Positions 25,359 to 35,279 are shown, counted from the first letter of the stretch. The stretch is 64,000 nt of DNA from an uncultured Alphaproteobacteria bacterium (GCA_934254675.1 CAKQLP010000002.1:62001-126000), one strand, 5' to 3'. Notes: generated by a model from the letters alone, not told the origin. Numbers and translations: made by a program.

Positions 25359-26072
25359 TCAGAATTTAACTTTTCTGAGCAGACCATAACGATCGCCGAT
25401 ATGTCCACTCAAAAGCTGCTTAACCTGAGAAGGTGTTACATTGTAGTAGGCACCACTTTGGTCGGTTAATTCCCAAGAATCGTCCTGACAACTAGCTACC
25501 GCAAAATCATTCATATTCTTGAAGTTTACGATAAAGATGTGGCTATAAACATTTGGACGGTTGAATTTTCCATCAAAAGTTTGAACACCCCATTTTCCAT
25601 TTTTTTGATAGAAAACAAATTGTCCTTGCACATCAATTTTATTATAGATGCCAAGCGATTTTTTGGCGCTGCTGTTATACACAGCATAACCTTCTTCGCC
25701 GTGGAAAAAGAAGAGCGAATCTTTCTTTTCAGCAGTCTCATAATTGCCGTAGCAGACAATATGTCCAGTCATGTCAGCAAGAACAAAATTTTTGTTATCG
25801 CTGTAACATTTGAAACCATCCAATGCCGGATCATAGACAACGTTTCTGTAGGCGGGTTCAATGATAACTTTATCGTTGAGTTGAAGCCCAAATTTGTGAA
25901 TGCCCGTTTGGGAATCGGCTTGATTGACAAGCGCATAGCCGTCAAACAGCGGAGTCACCAAAGCTTTTGGCTCGGCAACAGAAGATTGATTTTCTTTGGA
26001 CTTGTTGTTGCTTGAACAAGAAGTCAAGACAATTGCCAAAACGGCAACCATCAAAAACAAAAACTTTTTCAT
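25359..26072 (-). CDS. Lipoprotein with WG-like repeats
   Basis: 237 residues. Signal MKKFLFLMVAVLAIVLTSC with lipobox VLTSC, then a Ser/Asn/Lys linker. The body has repeated strands ending in NGKWGVQTFDGK, reminiscent of WG (beta-propeller-like) repeats. Anchored by lipid in the envelope. No Shine-Dalgarno precedes the ATG. It has a clear promoter at 26134-26162 and a terminator. No function known. Confidence 0.7.
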   Translation of the reverse strand: MKKFLFLMVAVLAIVLTSCSSNNKSKENQSSVAEPKALVTPLFDGYALVNQADSQTGIHKFGLQLNDKVIIEPAYRNVVYDPALDGFKCYSDNKNFVLADMTGHIVCYGNYETAEKKDSLFFFHGEEGYAVYNSSAKKSLGIYNKIDVQGQFVFYQKNGKWGVQTFDGKFNRPNVYSHIFIVNFKNMNDFAVASCQDDSWELTDQSGAYYNVTPSQVKQLLSGHIGDRYGLLRKVKF

Positions 26073-26133
26073 AAGGCAAAAAAATTTAAGTTAAAACTAA
26101 TAAAAATAAACAAAATTGTAAGAAATTATTTAT

Positions 26134-26162
26134 TGAATAACAGATTCTGTTTATTTTGTCAA
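26134..26162 (-). promoter_or_regulatory. Sigma-70-type promoter
   Basis: On the minus strand TTGACA (26162-26157), 17-base spacer, TATTCA (26139-26134). Drives the lipoprotein gene, leaving a leader of about 55 bases. Confidence 0.65.
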
Positions 26163-26246
26163 TATTTTTTTACATATTTTTTGCACAATTAAAAAAAAGC
26201 TTGATTATTTAATAATATTATAATATTTGTAGTTTGTTTTGAAAAT

Positions 26247-26332
26247 GCGGCCATGGCGAAATTGGTAGACGCGTAACGTTGAGGTCGTTATGAACTAAGT
26301 TCATGGAAGTTCAAGTCTTCTTGGCCGCACCA
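26247..26332 (+). tRNA. tRNA-Leu (anticodon GAG), CCA encoded
   Basis: Acceptor GCGGCCA pairs with TGGCCGC. The anticodon stem TAACG/CGTTA holds loop TTGAGGT (GAG). There is a long variable arm (class II). The T arm has GTTCAAGTC. CCA is at 26330-26332. Confidence 0.95.
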
Positions 26333-26383
26333 TTTTTGAAACTTACTTTGCAATCTGAAAAATGCCAAAGGAGAGAGCTTGCT

Positions 26384-27337
26384 ATGTTGAAAATATATAA
26401 AACAGAAAACGGCGGCAAATTAGTCAAGCTCAAACAGTCTCGAACCGTTTCTCAAGCGTGGTTTAATTTAATCAATCCGTCAAGTGATGAAATTGATCAG
26501 GTTTCTTCTATGCTTAAAGTTGATCCTGATATTTTAAAAAATTCTTTGGATGCGGATGAACGTTCAAGAACAGAAGTTGACGACGGGGTTTTTTCTGCCA
26601 TTATCAATTTGCCGTTATTGGATGAAGAAGGTAACTTTGATACGCTGCCTTGCGGCTTTGTCTTTTCTGCCCGTAATTTTTTAACAATTTGTTCAAAAGA
26701 TAACCGTATTTTGGGCGCATTTAATAAAAATACGGCCAAAACTTTTGATACCAGAGAACGAACTCGTTTTATGCTGTTGATTTTGTATAAAATCACTCAA
26801 TTTTATTTGCGCTATTTAGCAATAATTAACCGCAAAACAGAACATATTGAAGATGCTTTGAAGCAAACAACCAATAATCAAGAACTTTTTCAACTAATTG
26901 AAATTCAAAAATCATTGGTCTATTTTACAACGGCTTTGCGTGATAACCATTTGGTTTTGGAAAAAATTTTGCGGATGATAAAATCTCCGGCGACGTCAAA
27001 ATTACTCGCTTTTACGGAAGATGATATTGATTTGTTGGAAGATGTTATTGTTGAAAACAAACAAGCCATTGAAATGGTAGATATGCACCGCTCTATTTTA
27101 GAGGGAATGATGGATGGTTTTGCCTCAATTATTAATAACAATGTTAATTTGGTGATGAAATTTTTGGCTGCCATAACTATTGTGCTGTCTATTCCGACAA
27201 TGTTGGCCAGTTTTTGGGGAATGAACGTGGCGGTGCCAGCGGCAAACATGGAATATGGCTTTTGGATTGTTTTGTCGCTATCTGTTTTGGCAACGTTACT
27301 GGTTATTATTTATTTTCGCAAAAAAGGCATGTTTTAA
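26384..27337 (+). CDS. corA: CorA-family magnesium/divalent cation transporter
   Basis: 317 residues from ATG 26384 with AAAGGAG before it; the frame's earlier start at 26303 lies in the tRNA. A long soluble N-terminal domain and two C-terminal helices. The pore motif GMN is in FWGMNVAVP, after MLAS. The short basic tail YFRKKGMF is typical. Forms a pentameric channel for Mg2+ (some members Co2+ or Zn2+). Transcribed after the tRNA, possibly with readthrough. Confidence 0.92.
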   Translation: MLKIYKTENGGKLVKLKQSRTVSQAWFNLINPSSDEIDQVSSMLKVDPDILKNSLDADERSRTEVDDGVFSAIINLPLLDEEGNFDTLPCGFVFSARNFLTICSKDNRILGAFNKNTAKTFDTRERTRFMLLILYKITQFYLRYLAIINRKTEHIEDALKQTTNNQELFQLIEIQKSLVYFTTALRDNHLVLEKILRMIKSPATSKLLAFTEDDIDLLEDVIVENKQAIEMVDMHRSILEGMMDGFASIINNNVNLVMKFLAAITIVLSIPTMLASFWGMNVAVPAANMEYGFWIVLSLSVLATLLVIIYFRKKGMF

Positions 27338-27423
27338 TAAAAATTGCAGAATGTTTAAATTCCGTCTTTTATTCTTAAATCCTTTTGATATATTAAGTGT
27401 TATAAAAATTTAGGAGAAGTTTT

Positions 27424-27897
27424 GTGTGGGTGGGTCTAATTGTTATTTTCTTAACAGTATTGTCAGATCAAATTAGCAAGTTTTTTGTATATGAAAACAT
27501 GGCAGATGGCGAGCACGTGGTCTTTTGCGCTTTTTTTAATTTGGTGAAAGTTTGGAATACCGGTGTTAGTTTTTCTATGTTTAACGGGCATGGGCAAACA
27601 GGAGCTGTAATTCTTACGGTTTTTGCCTTGTGTGTGGCTGTGTTTTTGTTTTATTGGATGCTTAAAGAAACAAATAAATTAAAAATTACGGCGTTAGCTT
27701 TTATTATCGGCGGGGCATTGGGAAATGTTATTGATAGAATACGTTTTGGCGCTGTGTTGGATTTTTTGGATTTTCATTACAAAAATATACATTGGCCGGC
27801 ATTTAATGTTGCGGATAGTTTTATTTGCGCGGGTGTGTTTATTTTGATCTGTATGGAATTTTTTGATAATAAAAAGAAAGGGTTAAATGAGGTGTAA
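27424..27897 (+). CDS. lspA: Lipoprotein signal peptidase (signal peptidase II)
   Basis: 157 residues with a GTG start after AGGAGAAG. Four transmembrane helices. Catalytic Asp residues in GNVIDRIRFG and FNVADSFI; SDQISKFFV and WNTGVSFSM are also family motifs. It removes signal peptides from lipid-modified proproteins, such as the several lipoproteins in this window. The next lipoprotein gene starts two bases after the stop. Confidence 0.95.
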   Translation: MWVGLIVIFLTVLSDQISKFFVYENMADGEHVVFCAFFNLVKVWNTGVSFSMFNGHGQTGAVILTVFALCVAVFLFYWMLKETNKLKITALAFIIGGALGNVIDRIRFGAVLDFLDFHYKNIHWPAFNVADSFICAGVFILICMEFFDNKKKGLNEV

Positions 27898-27898
27898 T

Positions 27899-28102
27899 AT
27901 GAAAAAAATATCTTTTATACTTGTTTTGGGCTTGCTGGCATGCGGCCTTTCGGCCTGTGGTTTGACAAAAGAAAAACTTGGTTTTGCCCGCCAAGGTCCT
28001 GATGAAACTAAGGTTGTTAAAAAACAGCCGTTGGTTTTGCCTCCGGAATACAGCGTTCGTCCTAAGGTTATTGATACGGATGATGAAGATTTTGAAGAAT
28101 AG
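27899..28102 (+). CDS. DUF3035 (BamF-like) small lipoprotein
   Basis: 67 residues from ATG 27899 (GAGG before it). Signal with lipobox LSACG. The mature part is short and unstructured with RQGPDETKVVKKQPLVLPPEYSVRP, the pattern of the DUF3035 family found next to lspA in many alphaproteobacteria and reported as BamF, an accessory of the outer-membrane BAM machine. Overlaps the next gene. Confidence 0.75.
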   Translation: MKKISFILVLGLLACGLSACGLTKEKLGFARQGPDETKVVKKQPLVLPPEYSVRPKVIDTDDEDFEE

Positions 28103-29438
28103 AATATTCGTAATCTTGGCAATAGGGCTGTTGTTTATCCCATTAAAAGGCAAAGCAGGTCTTTTTAATGCGTCGGAGTTTGTTTTAAACAATGGATTGC
28201 GTGTGGTTGTCGTTGAAAATCATAAAGCTCCGCTGATAAAGCATATGATGTGGTATTTGGCTGGTGCGGCGGATGAAAAACGAGGAAAAGGCGGAAGTGC
28301 GCATTTGTTGGAACATTTGATGTTTCGTGGCTCAAAAAATGTCAAAGATGGAAAATTTGATCAATTTATGACAGAAAACGGGGCTGAAAGCAACGCTTTT
28401 ACCAGCCATGATATGACCGTTTATCATCAATTTGCCGATATCAGCCGTTTAGAGGCTTTAATGGCTTTGGAAGCAGACAGAATGCAAAATCTGAAATTTA
28501 GCGACAAGGCTTTTAAGGCGGAGCAAAAAATTGTTTTTCAGGAAAGAAAGCAAGTTGTTGAAAATAATCCGGCAGCACCATTTTATGAACGTTTAAACTT
28601 AATGTTGTGGGGAAATTTGCCATATGGTCATCCGGTGACAGGGCTTTCTGAAGAAATTATGGAATTGTCCGCAGATGATGTATATCGTTTTTATGACGAG
28701 CATTATGCCCCGAATAACGCAATTTTGGTTTTGGTTGGTGATATAGAGCCGGCGATTGCTAGAAAATTAGCGGAAAAATATTATGGCAGTATCCCGCCGA
28801 AAATTATTCGGCCTAAAAACAGAGACACGGTCAATGCTTTTTTCAAAGAAAAACTGGAAATGAAACTTCCATTGGTGACGACGCCAAAGCTTGTTTATAA
28901 ATATATTTTGCCATCAAGCGGCAACTTAAATACAAATATGTATGCGTATATGTTGTTGGCGGAATATCTCGGAGGCGGAAAAACGTCCGCTTTGTATCGA
29001 GAATTGGTCGTAAATGGCAAATTAGCGTCATCTGTTTCTGTAAGTTTTGATTATTTTTCTAAAAGCAATGATGTCTTTTCCATCAATGTCATTCCAAATT
29101 CTGATGTGGCTTTGATAAATGTAAATGTTGCCGTAAGACTGGCTATGTCTCAAGCTATAAAAGAATTAAATCTTGAAGAATTAGAAAAATTGAAAACAAA
29201 AATGGTGTCTGATTTGGTGTTTGCCAATGACAATCCCGAAGATGCGGCGTATTGGCTTGGAACAATGCTTGCCTATGGCTTCAGCTTGGAGCAAGCTCAA
29301 AATTATGCCGAAAATATTAAAGCTGTCTCATTGGAAGAGATTTCAGCAGCGGCGCAAGATGTTTTGTTAAAATCATCTTTAGTTGAAGGTGTGTTATTGC
29401 CTGAAAATAAGAAAAAGGGAGATAAAAATAGTGATTAA
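28080..29438 (+). CDS. M16 zinc peptidase, active subunit
   Basis: 452 residues from ATG 28080 (or 28083), overlapping the lipoprotein by 23 bases. A signal peptide (IFVILAIGLLFIPLKGKAG) precedes the M16 N-terminal domain with the inverted zinc motif HLLEH (within GGSAHLLEHLMFRGS) and downstream Glu in the conserved ALEADRM...E region. The C-terminal M16 domain is also present. Periplasmic. It forms a pair with the next protein, which lacks the zinc site, as in other M16 heterodimers. Substrate unknown. Confidence 0.9.
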   Translation: MMKILKNRIFVILAIGLLFIPLKGKAGLFNASEFVLNNGLRVVVVENHKAPLIKHMMWYLAGAADEKRGKGGSAHLLEHLMFRGSKNVKDGKFDQFMTENGAESNAFTSHDMTVYHQFADISRLEALMALEADRMQNLKFSDKAFKAEQKIVFQERKQVVENNPAAPFYERLNLMLWGNLPYGHPVTGLSEEIMELSADDVYRFYDEHYAPNNAILVLVGDIEPAIARKLAEKYYGSIPPKIIRPKNRDTVNAFFKEKLEMKLPLVTTPKLVYKYILPSSGNLNTNMYAYMLLAEYLGGGKTSALYRELVVNGKLASSVSVSFDYFSKSNDVFSINVIPNSDVALINVNVAVRLAMSQAIKELNLEELEKLKTKMVSDLVFANDNPEDAAYWLGTMLAYGFSLEQAQNYAENIKAVSLEEISAAAQDVLLKSSLVEGVLLPENKKKGDKNSD

Positions 29439-30834
29439 ACATCCAAAGCGGAAAAATTTAATGTATTATTTGAAACGGTTGGTTGTTCTCGTCATTCTTT
29501 GTTTGACAGGGTATTTTGCGCCGATTTATTGGGAAAAACAAGATCAGCTTGATGTTAAAAAAATACTTGACGATTCTGAATTAAAAAATAAAACGTTTGA
29601 AGCTAAAGTGCAGAAGATTGAAAATGGTGTTTTATCCGCTTATTTTATGGAGGAACATTCCAATCCTATAATAAGTGTCAGCTTTTTATTTAAAAACGCG
29701 GGGAGTGCTCATGATGCGGAAGGTCAGCATGGTTTGGCTTTGCTCGCATCTTCTGTGTTGACGGATGGCGCCGGTGAATTTGATGAAAAAGAATTTAATG
29801 AATTTATGGAAGAAAACGGCGTAAAAATAAAATTTTCTGTGACGCCGGATGATTTTAAGGGATGGATGGCGTTTCCATCGCAAAATAAAACAACGGCGAC
29901 GAATTTATTGCGCGCTGCTTTAACGGAGCCGCATGCAGATGAAAAAATTTTAGAAGTTTATAAAAATAAAATAAAAAATGCTCGATTGGAGCAAAATGAA
30001 AAGCCTAACTTAATTTTGCAACAAAAATTTAATGAAAATATTTTTGCCGGTCATCCTTATTCTCGTAATTATTTGGGAAACGATGAAGATGTTGCTAATT
30101 TGACCAGTGAGGATATTTTAAATTATGTAAAAAAATCATTGGCCAAAGACAATCTTATGGTTGGTATAGCCGGTGATTTGACTGCGGATGAGGCAAAGGT
30201 TTTGCTTTATGACTTGTTTGGAACTTTATCTGATAAAAATTCTAAATCTTCTCTGGAGAAAATTGATTTTTTTGCCGAGGGTGTTGAATATAACACAAAG
30301 CATAAGACGGCTCAGGTTGTGACAAAATTTGTTTCAAAGGGAGCTTTTCGTTCAAGCAGCGACTTTTATCCATTGTATTTAGCCAATTATATTTTGGGTG
30401 AGTCAGGTTTAAGTTCTCGGTTATCTAAAGTTATCAGAGAAAAAGAAGGTTTAACATACGGTGTTTACACTTATTTGACCAATAGTGACGCCGTTGCTTT
30501 GATTGAGGGCGGATTTTCGGCAACTCCTGAAAATTTTGAAAAAGCTCAACAATTGTTGAAGGAAGAATGGCTGAAACTGGGAAAAAAAGGAGTGACGGCA
30601 GAAGAACTTAATGAGGCTAAAAAATCACTGTTAAATTCTTTTTATTTACGTTTTGCCACAATAGATGGTATATCTGATATGCTTGTTGCTATGCAAAAAT
30701 ATAATTTAGGACTTGATTTTTTGACAAAACGTAATGATTATATTCGTCAAGTATCTCTAAAAGATGTAAATGCTGTTTCAAAAAAATATTTTAGCACAAT
30801 TCCGGATTTTGTGAATGTAGGTGTGAATAATTGA
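29431..30834 (+). CDS. M16 peptidase-like protein without zinc motif
   Basis: 467 residues from GTG 29431, which overlaps the previous stop; GGGAGAT precedes it. One N-terminal hydrophobic anchor. The place of HXXEH is taken by EGQHGLALLAS, so the catalytic Glu and metal ligands are lost. The second M16 domain keeps SSRLSKVIREKEGLTYGVY, the substrate-binding pair (R/Y) region. It would be the non-catalytic half of a heterodimer with the preceding gene. Confidence 0.88.
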   Translation: MIKHPKRKNLMYYLKRLVVLVILCLTGYFAPIYWEKQDQLDVKKILDDSELKNKTFEAKVQKIENGVLSAYFMEEHSNPIISVSFLFKNAGSAHDAEGQHGLALLASSVLTDGAGEFDEKEFNEFMEENGVKIKFSVTPDDFKGWMAFPSQNKTTATNLLRAALTEPHADEKILEVYKNKIKNARLEQNEKPNLILQQKFNENIFAGHPYSRNYLGNDEDVANLTSEDILNYVKKSLAKDNLMVGIAGDLTADEAKVLLYDLFGTLSDKNSKSSLEKIDFFAEGVEYNTKHKTAQVVTKFVSKGAFRSSSDFYPLYLANYILGESGLSSRLSKVIREKEGLTYGVYTYLTNSDAVALIEGGFSATPENFEKAQQLLKEEWLKLGKKGVTAEELNEAKKSLLNSFYLRFATIDGISDMLVAMQKYNLGLDFLTKRNDYIRQVSLKDVNAVSKKYFSTIPDFVNVGVNN

Positions 30835-30848
30835 AAGGATAATAAAAA

Positions 30849-32489
30849 ATGTTTGGAAGAAAAAAATTAAAATCCTGGGGTAAATTGGAAAGTTTGTATC
30901 GAGGTTTTAAAAAAACGCAGATGAGAGATTTATTTGCCGTTGATGAAAACAGAGCAGATAAATATACGCTGAAACTGGAAAATTTGCTGTTAGATTATTC
31001 TAAAAATCGTGTTGACGATAAAGTTATGGCGGCTTTGTTTGATTTGGCGCGCGAACGTGATGTGACCGGACGCATTAAAGCTATGTTCAGCGGTGAAAAA
31101 ATCAATAAAACTGAAAACAGGGCTGTTTTGCATACAGCGTTGCGTCATCAGGACAATACGCCTGTTTATGTGGATGGACGCGACGTTATGCCGAAAATTC
31201 GTGAGGTTTTGGGGCGGATTAAAAACTTTTCAGAGGCGGTGCGATTGGGAACTTTTACCGGTTATACCGGAAAAAAATTGACCAACATTGTTAATATTGG
31301 CATCGGCGGTTCGGATTTGGGACCTTTTATGGCGACTGAGGCTTTGCGTCCATATTGGGCAAAAGATATAAAATGTTATTTTATTTCCAACATTGACGGC
31401 ACAGCTTGCGCTGAGGTGTTGAATAAAATTAATCCGGAAACAACTTTGTTTATTGTGGCTTCTAAAACTTTTACTACGATTGAAACACTGACAAACGCCA
31501 AAACTTGCCGCAAATGGTTGGTTGACGCTTTGGGCGAACACGCCGTGTCTAAACATTTTATCGCGCTTTCTACCAACAAGGCAGAAGTGGAAAAGTTTGG
31601 TATCAATTCGGAAAATATGTTTGAATTTTGGGATTTTGTCGGCGGCAGATATTCAATGTGGTCGGCAATCGGTATGATTATCGCCATTGCCGTGGGTTTT
31701 GAAAACTTTGAGAGAATGTTGCAAGGCGCCAATGCAATGGATAAGCATTTTGCCAACACGGATTTGGAGCATAATATTCCGGTGATTTTGGCGCTGATAG
31801 GCATTTGGTATAACAATTTTTACGGTATCCATCGTTATTGCGTGGTGCCGTATGACCAATATTTGAAATATCTGCCATCATATTTGCAACAATTGGATAT
31901 GGAAAGCAATGGTAAATCAATCAGTCTGGATAACAAACTTGTAAATTATGCCACAGGTCCGGCGTTGTTCGGCGGTGCCGGCACCGATGTTCAGCATTCA
32001 TTTTTCCAACTTTTGCATCAGGGAACGGAAATTGTACCGGTAGATTTTATTATTCCGGCTATTTCGCACAATGAAATCGGCAATCACCATCAAATTTTAA
32101 TTTCTAATGTTTTGGCGCAAAGCGAAGCTTTGATGCAAGGAAAAACGGAGGCCGAGGCGGCGTTGGAATTGGAAAAAGCCGGTAAATCCAAAGAGGAAAT
32201 CGAAGCTTTGAAAAAATATAAAAGCTTTAGCGGCAATCGTCCGTCTAACACCATTGTGGTTAAAAAACTTGACCCTTACACCTTGGGAATGTTGGTGGCA
32301 ATGTATGAGCATAAAGTTTATGTTCAGGGCGTGATTTGGAATGTCAATTCTTTTGACCAGTTCGGAGTGGAATTGGGTAAAAAATTGGCTTTGAATATTT
32401 TACCGGAAATAGAAGGAACGGCTTTTGGCGTGGAGCACGACAGTTCTACGGCTTCATTGATTAATTATATCAAAAAAATCAGAAAGTAA
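30849..32489 (+). CDS. pgi: Glucose-6-phosphate isomerase
   Basis: 546 residues, full length. Interconverts glucose 6-phosphate and fructose 6-phosphate in the cytosol. Visible: IGIGGSDLGP, the PGI signature region FDFVGGRYSMWSAIG (about 260-275), ESNGKS, and QGVIWNVNSFDQFGVELGK near the end. GAAAGGAT precedes the ATG. It is 14 bases after the M16 genes and 10 before mutL, so it probably lies in the same transcript. Confidence 0.97.
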   Translation: MFGRKKLKSWGKLESLYRGFKKTQMRDLFAVDENRADKYTLKLENLLLDYSKNRVDDKVMAALFDLARERDVTGRIKAMFSGEKINKTENRAVLHTALRHQDNTPVYVDGRDVMPKIREVLGRIKNFSEAVRLGTFTGYTGKKLTNIVNIGIGGSDLGPFMATEALRPYWAKDIKCYFISNIDGTACAEVLNKINPETTLFIVASKTFTTIETLTNAKTCRKWLVDALGEHAVSKHFIALSTNKAEVEKFGINSENMFEFWDFVGGRYSMWSAIGMIIAIAVGFENFERMLQGANAMDKHFANTDLEHNIPVILALIGIWYNNFYGIHRYCVVPYDQYLKYLPSYLQQLDMESNGKSISLDNKLVNYATGPALFGGAGTDVQHSFFQLLHQGTEIVPVDFIIPAISHNEIGNHHQILISNVLAQSEALMQGKTEAEAALELEKAGKSKEEIEALKKYKSFSGNRPSNTIVVKKLDPYTLGMLVAMYEHKVYVQGVIWNVNSFDQFGVELGKKLALNILPEIEGTAFGVEHDSSTASLINYIKKIRK

Positions 32490-32499
32490 GGTCAAAGTT

Positions 32500-34359
32500 A
32501 TGCCTATTCGCGTTTTGCCATCTAATTTGGTCAACCAAATTGCCGCCGGCGAGGTTATTGAGCGTCCGGCGTCGGTTATTAAGGAATTAGTTGAAAACGC
32601 GATTGACGCCGGTGCTTCAAAAATTGAAGTGACGCTTGAAGGTGGCGGTAAAAATTTAATTATGGTTAATGACAACGGCAAAGGAATTGGAAAAGATGAA
32701 CTTTCGTTGGCGGTAGAACGTCACGCCACTTCCAAATTGCCGGATAATGATTTGTTTAACATTAACTTTTTAGGTTTTCGCGGAGAAGCGTTGCCTTCTA
32801 TCGCCTCTGTGGCTAAAATGACAATTAGCTCTCGTCAACAAGGCGCAGACAGCGGTTGGCAAATTAGTGTCAACGGCGGAGACAAAGGTGAAGTCAAACC
32901 GGCGGCAATTCCTTTGGGAACCAGAATTGAAGTGCGGGATTTGTTTTATACCACACCGGCTCGTTTGAAATTTATGAAAGCGGATGCCTCAGAAACGGCT
33001 CAATGTGTGGATATGCTGCAACGGATTGCCTTGGCTAATCCGCAAATTTCATTTTATTTGGAAAGCGACGGCAAAAAGAAAGTGGCTCTAAACGCTTGCC
33101 AAGGCGAACTTTTTGATAGCCGACAACGTCGTGTCGCCGATGTAATGGGCGGGGAGTTTGAAGAAAATTCGGTGGCCATTTCCGCCGGTAATGATTTTTG
33201 TAAAATCAGTGGTTTTATCGGAATTCCGACTTATAACAAAGCTAATTCTTTGTCGGAGTTTTTGTTTGTAAACAATCGACCGGTGCGGGACAAACTTATT
33301 TTAGGTGCCATAAAAGGTGCTTATCAGGATATGATGACAAGCGGTCGTTATCCGGCGTGCGCAGTGTTTGTTGAAGTGGAGCCGATGTATGTCGATGTGA
33401 ATGTGCATCCGACAAAAGCGGAAGTGCGTTTTTATGACAATGGCGCCATTCGCGGCTTGCTGGTGGGAAGCATTCGCCACGCTTTAAGTTTAGGCGGAAA
33501 GAAAAGCGCGGAAACCGGCGGTTTGGAACATTTGTTGGCGCATACTTTGGAAGAAGATGAACTACCACAGCAAATTTATTCCAATGCAGAGCGTCAAGCG
33601 GATTATGCTATGCGCGAGCGAACAACCGAATTTACGACGACACCATTTAATAATGTGAAAAACTATGGTGGCGGACACGGGCGCGGTTCATATTCAACAA
33701 TGTCTATTCCGGCTCTGGAAAGTAAATTTTCGGTGCGGGTCGCGGAAGAGCCAACGGCGGAAACAATAGCGGAAGTCGGCGAACTGGGGTTGGCTAAAGC
33801 GCAGTTTCATAACACTTACATAATTTCTCAAACCGAAGACAGTATTGTAATTATTGACCAACACGCCGCTCACGAGCGTATTACGATGGAGAAGATGAAG
33901 CAAAGTATGGCCAAACACGAGCAAGTGCCGACACAAATGCTTCTATTGCCTGAGGTTGTGGATTTGAGCCTGTCCGAAAAAGAAAATGTGTTGGAATATG
34001 CCGAGCAGTTGGCGCAATTGGGGTTGAGATTGGAAGAGTTTGGAACTTCGGCGGTCTTAGTGCGGGAAATTCCGGCATTGCTTGGTGACACAGATGTTAA
34101 AAAGTTGGTTAAGGATATTGCGGCGGAAATTTCCGAATGGGGCGGAGAATATGCCTTGAGTGATAAAATTCATCATATTTGTGCCACAATAGCCTGTCAT
34201 GGTTCGGTGCGGGCAGGGCGTTCTTTGAATATTGAAGAAATGAACCATTTGTTGCGGGATATGGAAAAAACGGAGCATTCCGGTCAGTGCAACCATGGTC
34301 GTCCGACTTATGTGAAAATCAAGTTGTCAGATATTGAAAAATTGTTTGAACGTCGCTGA
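32500..34359 (+). CDS. mutL: DNA mismatch repair protein MutL
   Basis: 619 residues. N-terminal GHKL ATPase: IAAGEVIERPASVIKELVENAIDAG, NDNGKGI, GFRGEALPSIASVA; then NRPVRD and VHPTKAEVRF. The C-terminal domain holds DQHAAHERITME, fitting DQHA(X)2E(X)4E of the nicking (endonuclease) MutL class, plus ACHGSVRAG and CNHGRPT, which bind metal. Loss of mismatch repair generally raises slippage at dinucleotide tracts; this gene looks intact. Confidence 0.96.
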   Translation: MPIRVLPSNLVNQIAAGEVIERPASVIKELVENAIDAGASKIEVTLEGGGKNLIMVNDNGKGIGKDELSLAVERHATSKLPDNDLFNINFLGFRGEALPSIASVAKMTISSRQQGADSGWQISVNGGDKGEVKPAAIPLGTRIEVRDLFYTTPARLKFMKADASETAQCVDMLQRIALANPQISFYLESDGKKKVALNACQGELFDSRQRRVADVMGGEFEENSVAISAGNDFCKISGFIGIPTYNKANSLSEFLFVNNRPVRDKLILGAIKGAYQDMMTSGRYPACAVFVEVEPMYVDVNVHPTKAEVRFYDNGAIRGLLVGSIRHALSLGGKKSAETGGLEHLLAHTLEEDELPQQIYSNAERQADYAMRERTTEFTTTPFNNVKNYGGGHGRGSYSTMSIPALESKFSVRVAEEPTAETIAEVGELGLAKAQFHNTYIISQTEDSIVIIDQHAAHERITMEKMKQSMAKHEQVPTQMLLLPEVVDLSLSEKENVLEYAEQLAQLGLRLEEFGTSAVLVREIPALLGDTDVKKLVKDIAAEISEWGGEYALSDKIHHICATIACHGSVRAGRSLNIEEMNHLLRDMEKTEHSGQCNHGRPTYVKIKLSDIEKLFERR

Positions 34360-34431
34360 ATTTTGACGCTTTGTCTTGAAAATAGGGTAATTGAGTATAT
34401 CTCTGTGATAAATAGTTAAAGGAGATATGAT

Positions 34432-34653
34432 ATGGGTACGTTTTTGAAATATGCGTTTTATTTGGCTTTGATTTTTATTGTTTATTTGTTTTTTGCCGGT
34501 TTTTATGAAGGTAAAATTACTAAAAATTCCACGGTGGAAGAGGTTGGTTCTGAAGTTTCGGATAATGCAAAACGTATAATTTCCGATACCTATAATAAAA
34601 CAAAAGATGAAATTTCTATCGAGGAAAAAGATAAGACGGAAGCTAAAAAATAA
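34432..34653 (+). CDS. Small single-pass membrane protein
   Basis: 73 residues. AAAGGAGAT precedes the ATG. One helix (FYLALIFIVYLFFAGF) is followed by a charged Lys/Glu-rich tail with heptad character (AKRIISDTYNKTKDEIS). Likely inner membrane, tail in the periplasm or cytosol unclear. No family recognised. Confidence 0.6.
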   Translation: MGTFLKYAFYLALIFIVYLFFAGFYEGKITKNSTVEEVGSEVSDNAKRIISDTYNKTKDEISIEEKDKTEAKK

Positions 34654-34656
34654 GCA

Positions 34657-34685
34657 TTGACGATTGTTTGTTTTGAAACTATAAT
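34657..34685 (+). promoter_or_regulatory. Sigma-70-type promoter
   Basis: TTGACG, 17-base spacer, TATAAT. Drives the gene at 34723. Confidence 0.75.
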
Positions 34686-34722
34686 CAAAATGTTAATTGT
34701 ATTATCATTAAATTATTAGCTT

Positions 34723-35271
34723 ATGGACAAACAATCAAAATTTAAGTTGTTGCAACGAATTGCTTTGACGCGAGAAGAAGCCGATGAGTATTTTGAAAAT
34801 TATGCCGAAGAAAAAAAGAAAAAATGTGAAATTTTTTTGCCTTTTTCCATTGTGTATGAGACAGAAAAAAAATACCTTAATGTGTTGCCTTATTTGGATT
34901 TGTCTCAAAAGGATAAAATTTGGGGTATTTCATTTCACGGCATGTTGATTCATCGAAAAAATAAAAATGCTCATACGATTCAGACTCTGAAAAGCAAATT
35001 GCAGCAAGAAAATAAAATGTGCGACAGATATTCTCGTTTTCGTCATTTTCCAACAATGAGAGATTGGGAAGAATTGTTTGCAAGTTTTGACGCATTTAAT
35101 GAAGTTATGCAAAATTTGCGCAGTTGCGGAGTTGATGCGGATAATCTTTTGATGGATAAAGATTATTTAACAAAAAAAGATTTGTTTATAAAATTTGTTA
35201 ACAATACTGTTTCTGTAAGTTTTGCCCAAGATAAAGCGGAAGTTTTTTCCAGATTTATCGTATATTTATGA
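34723..35271 (+). CDS. Hypothetical soluble protein, 182 aa
   Basis: No signal peptide or membrane segment. Basic and aromatic (EIFLPFSIVYETEKKYLNVLPYLDL, RFRHFPTMRDWEELFASFDAF). ATG 34723 has no Shine-Dalgarno. Near-consensus promoter upstream and a hairpin downstream. No family recognised. Confidence 0.6.
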   Translation: MDKQSKFKLLQRIALTREEADEYFENYAEEKKKKCEIFLPFSIVYETEKKYLNVLPYLDLSQKDKIWGISFHGMLIHRKNKNAHTIQTLKSKLQQENKMCDRYSRFRHFPTMRDWEELFASFDAFNEVMQNLRSCGVDADNLLMDKDYLTKKDLFIKFVNNTVSVSFAQDKAEVFSRFIVYL

Positions 35272-35279
35272 GTTTTTTG

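Noticed and set aside
26303..26383. Extended N-terminus of CorA
   Set aside because: This part overlaps tRNA-Leu; ATG 26384 has AAAGGAG.
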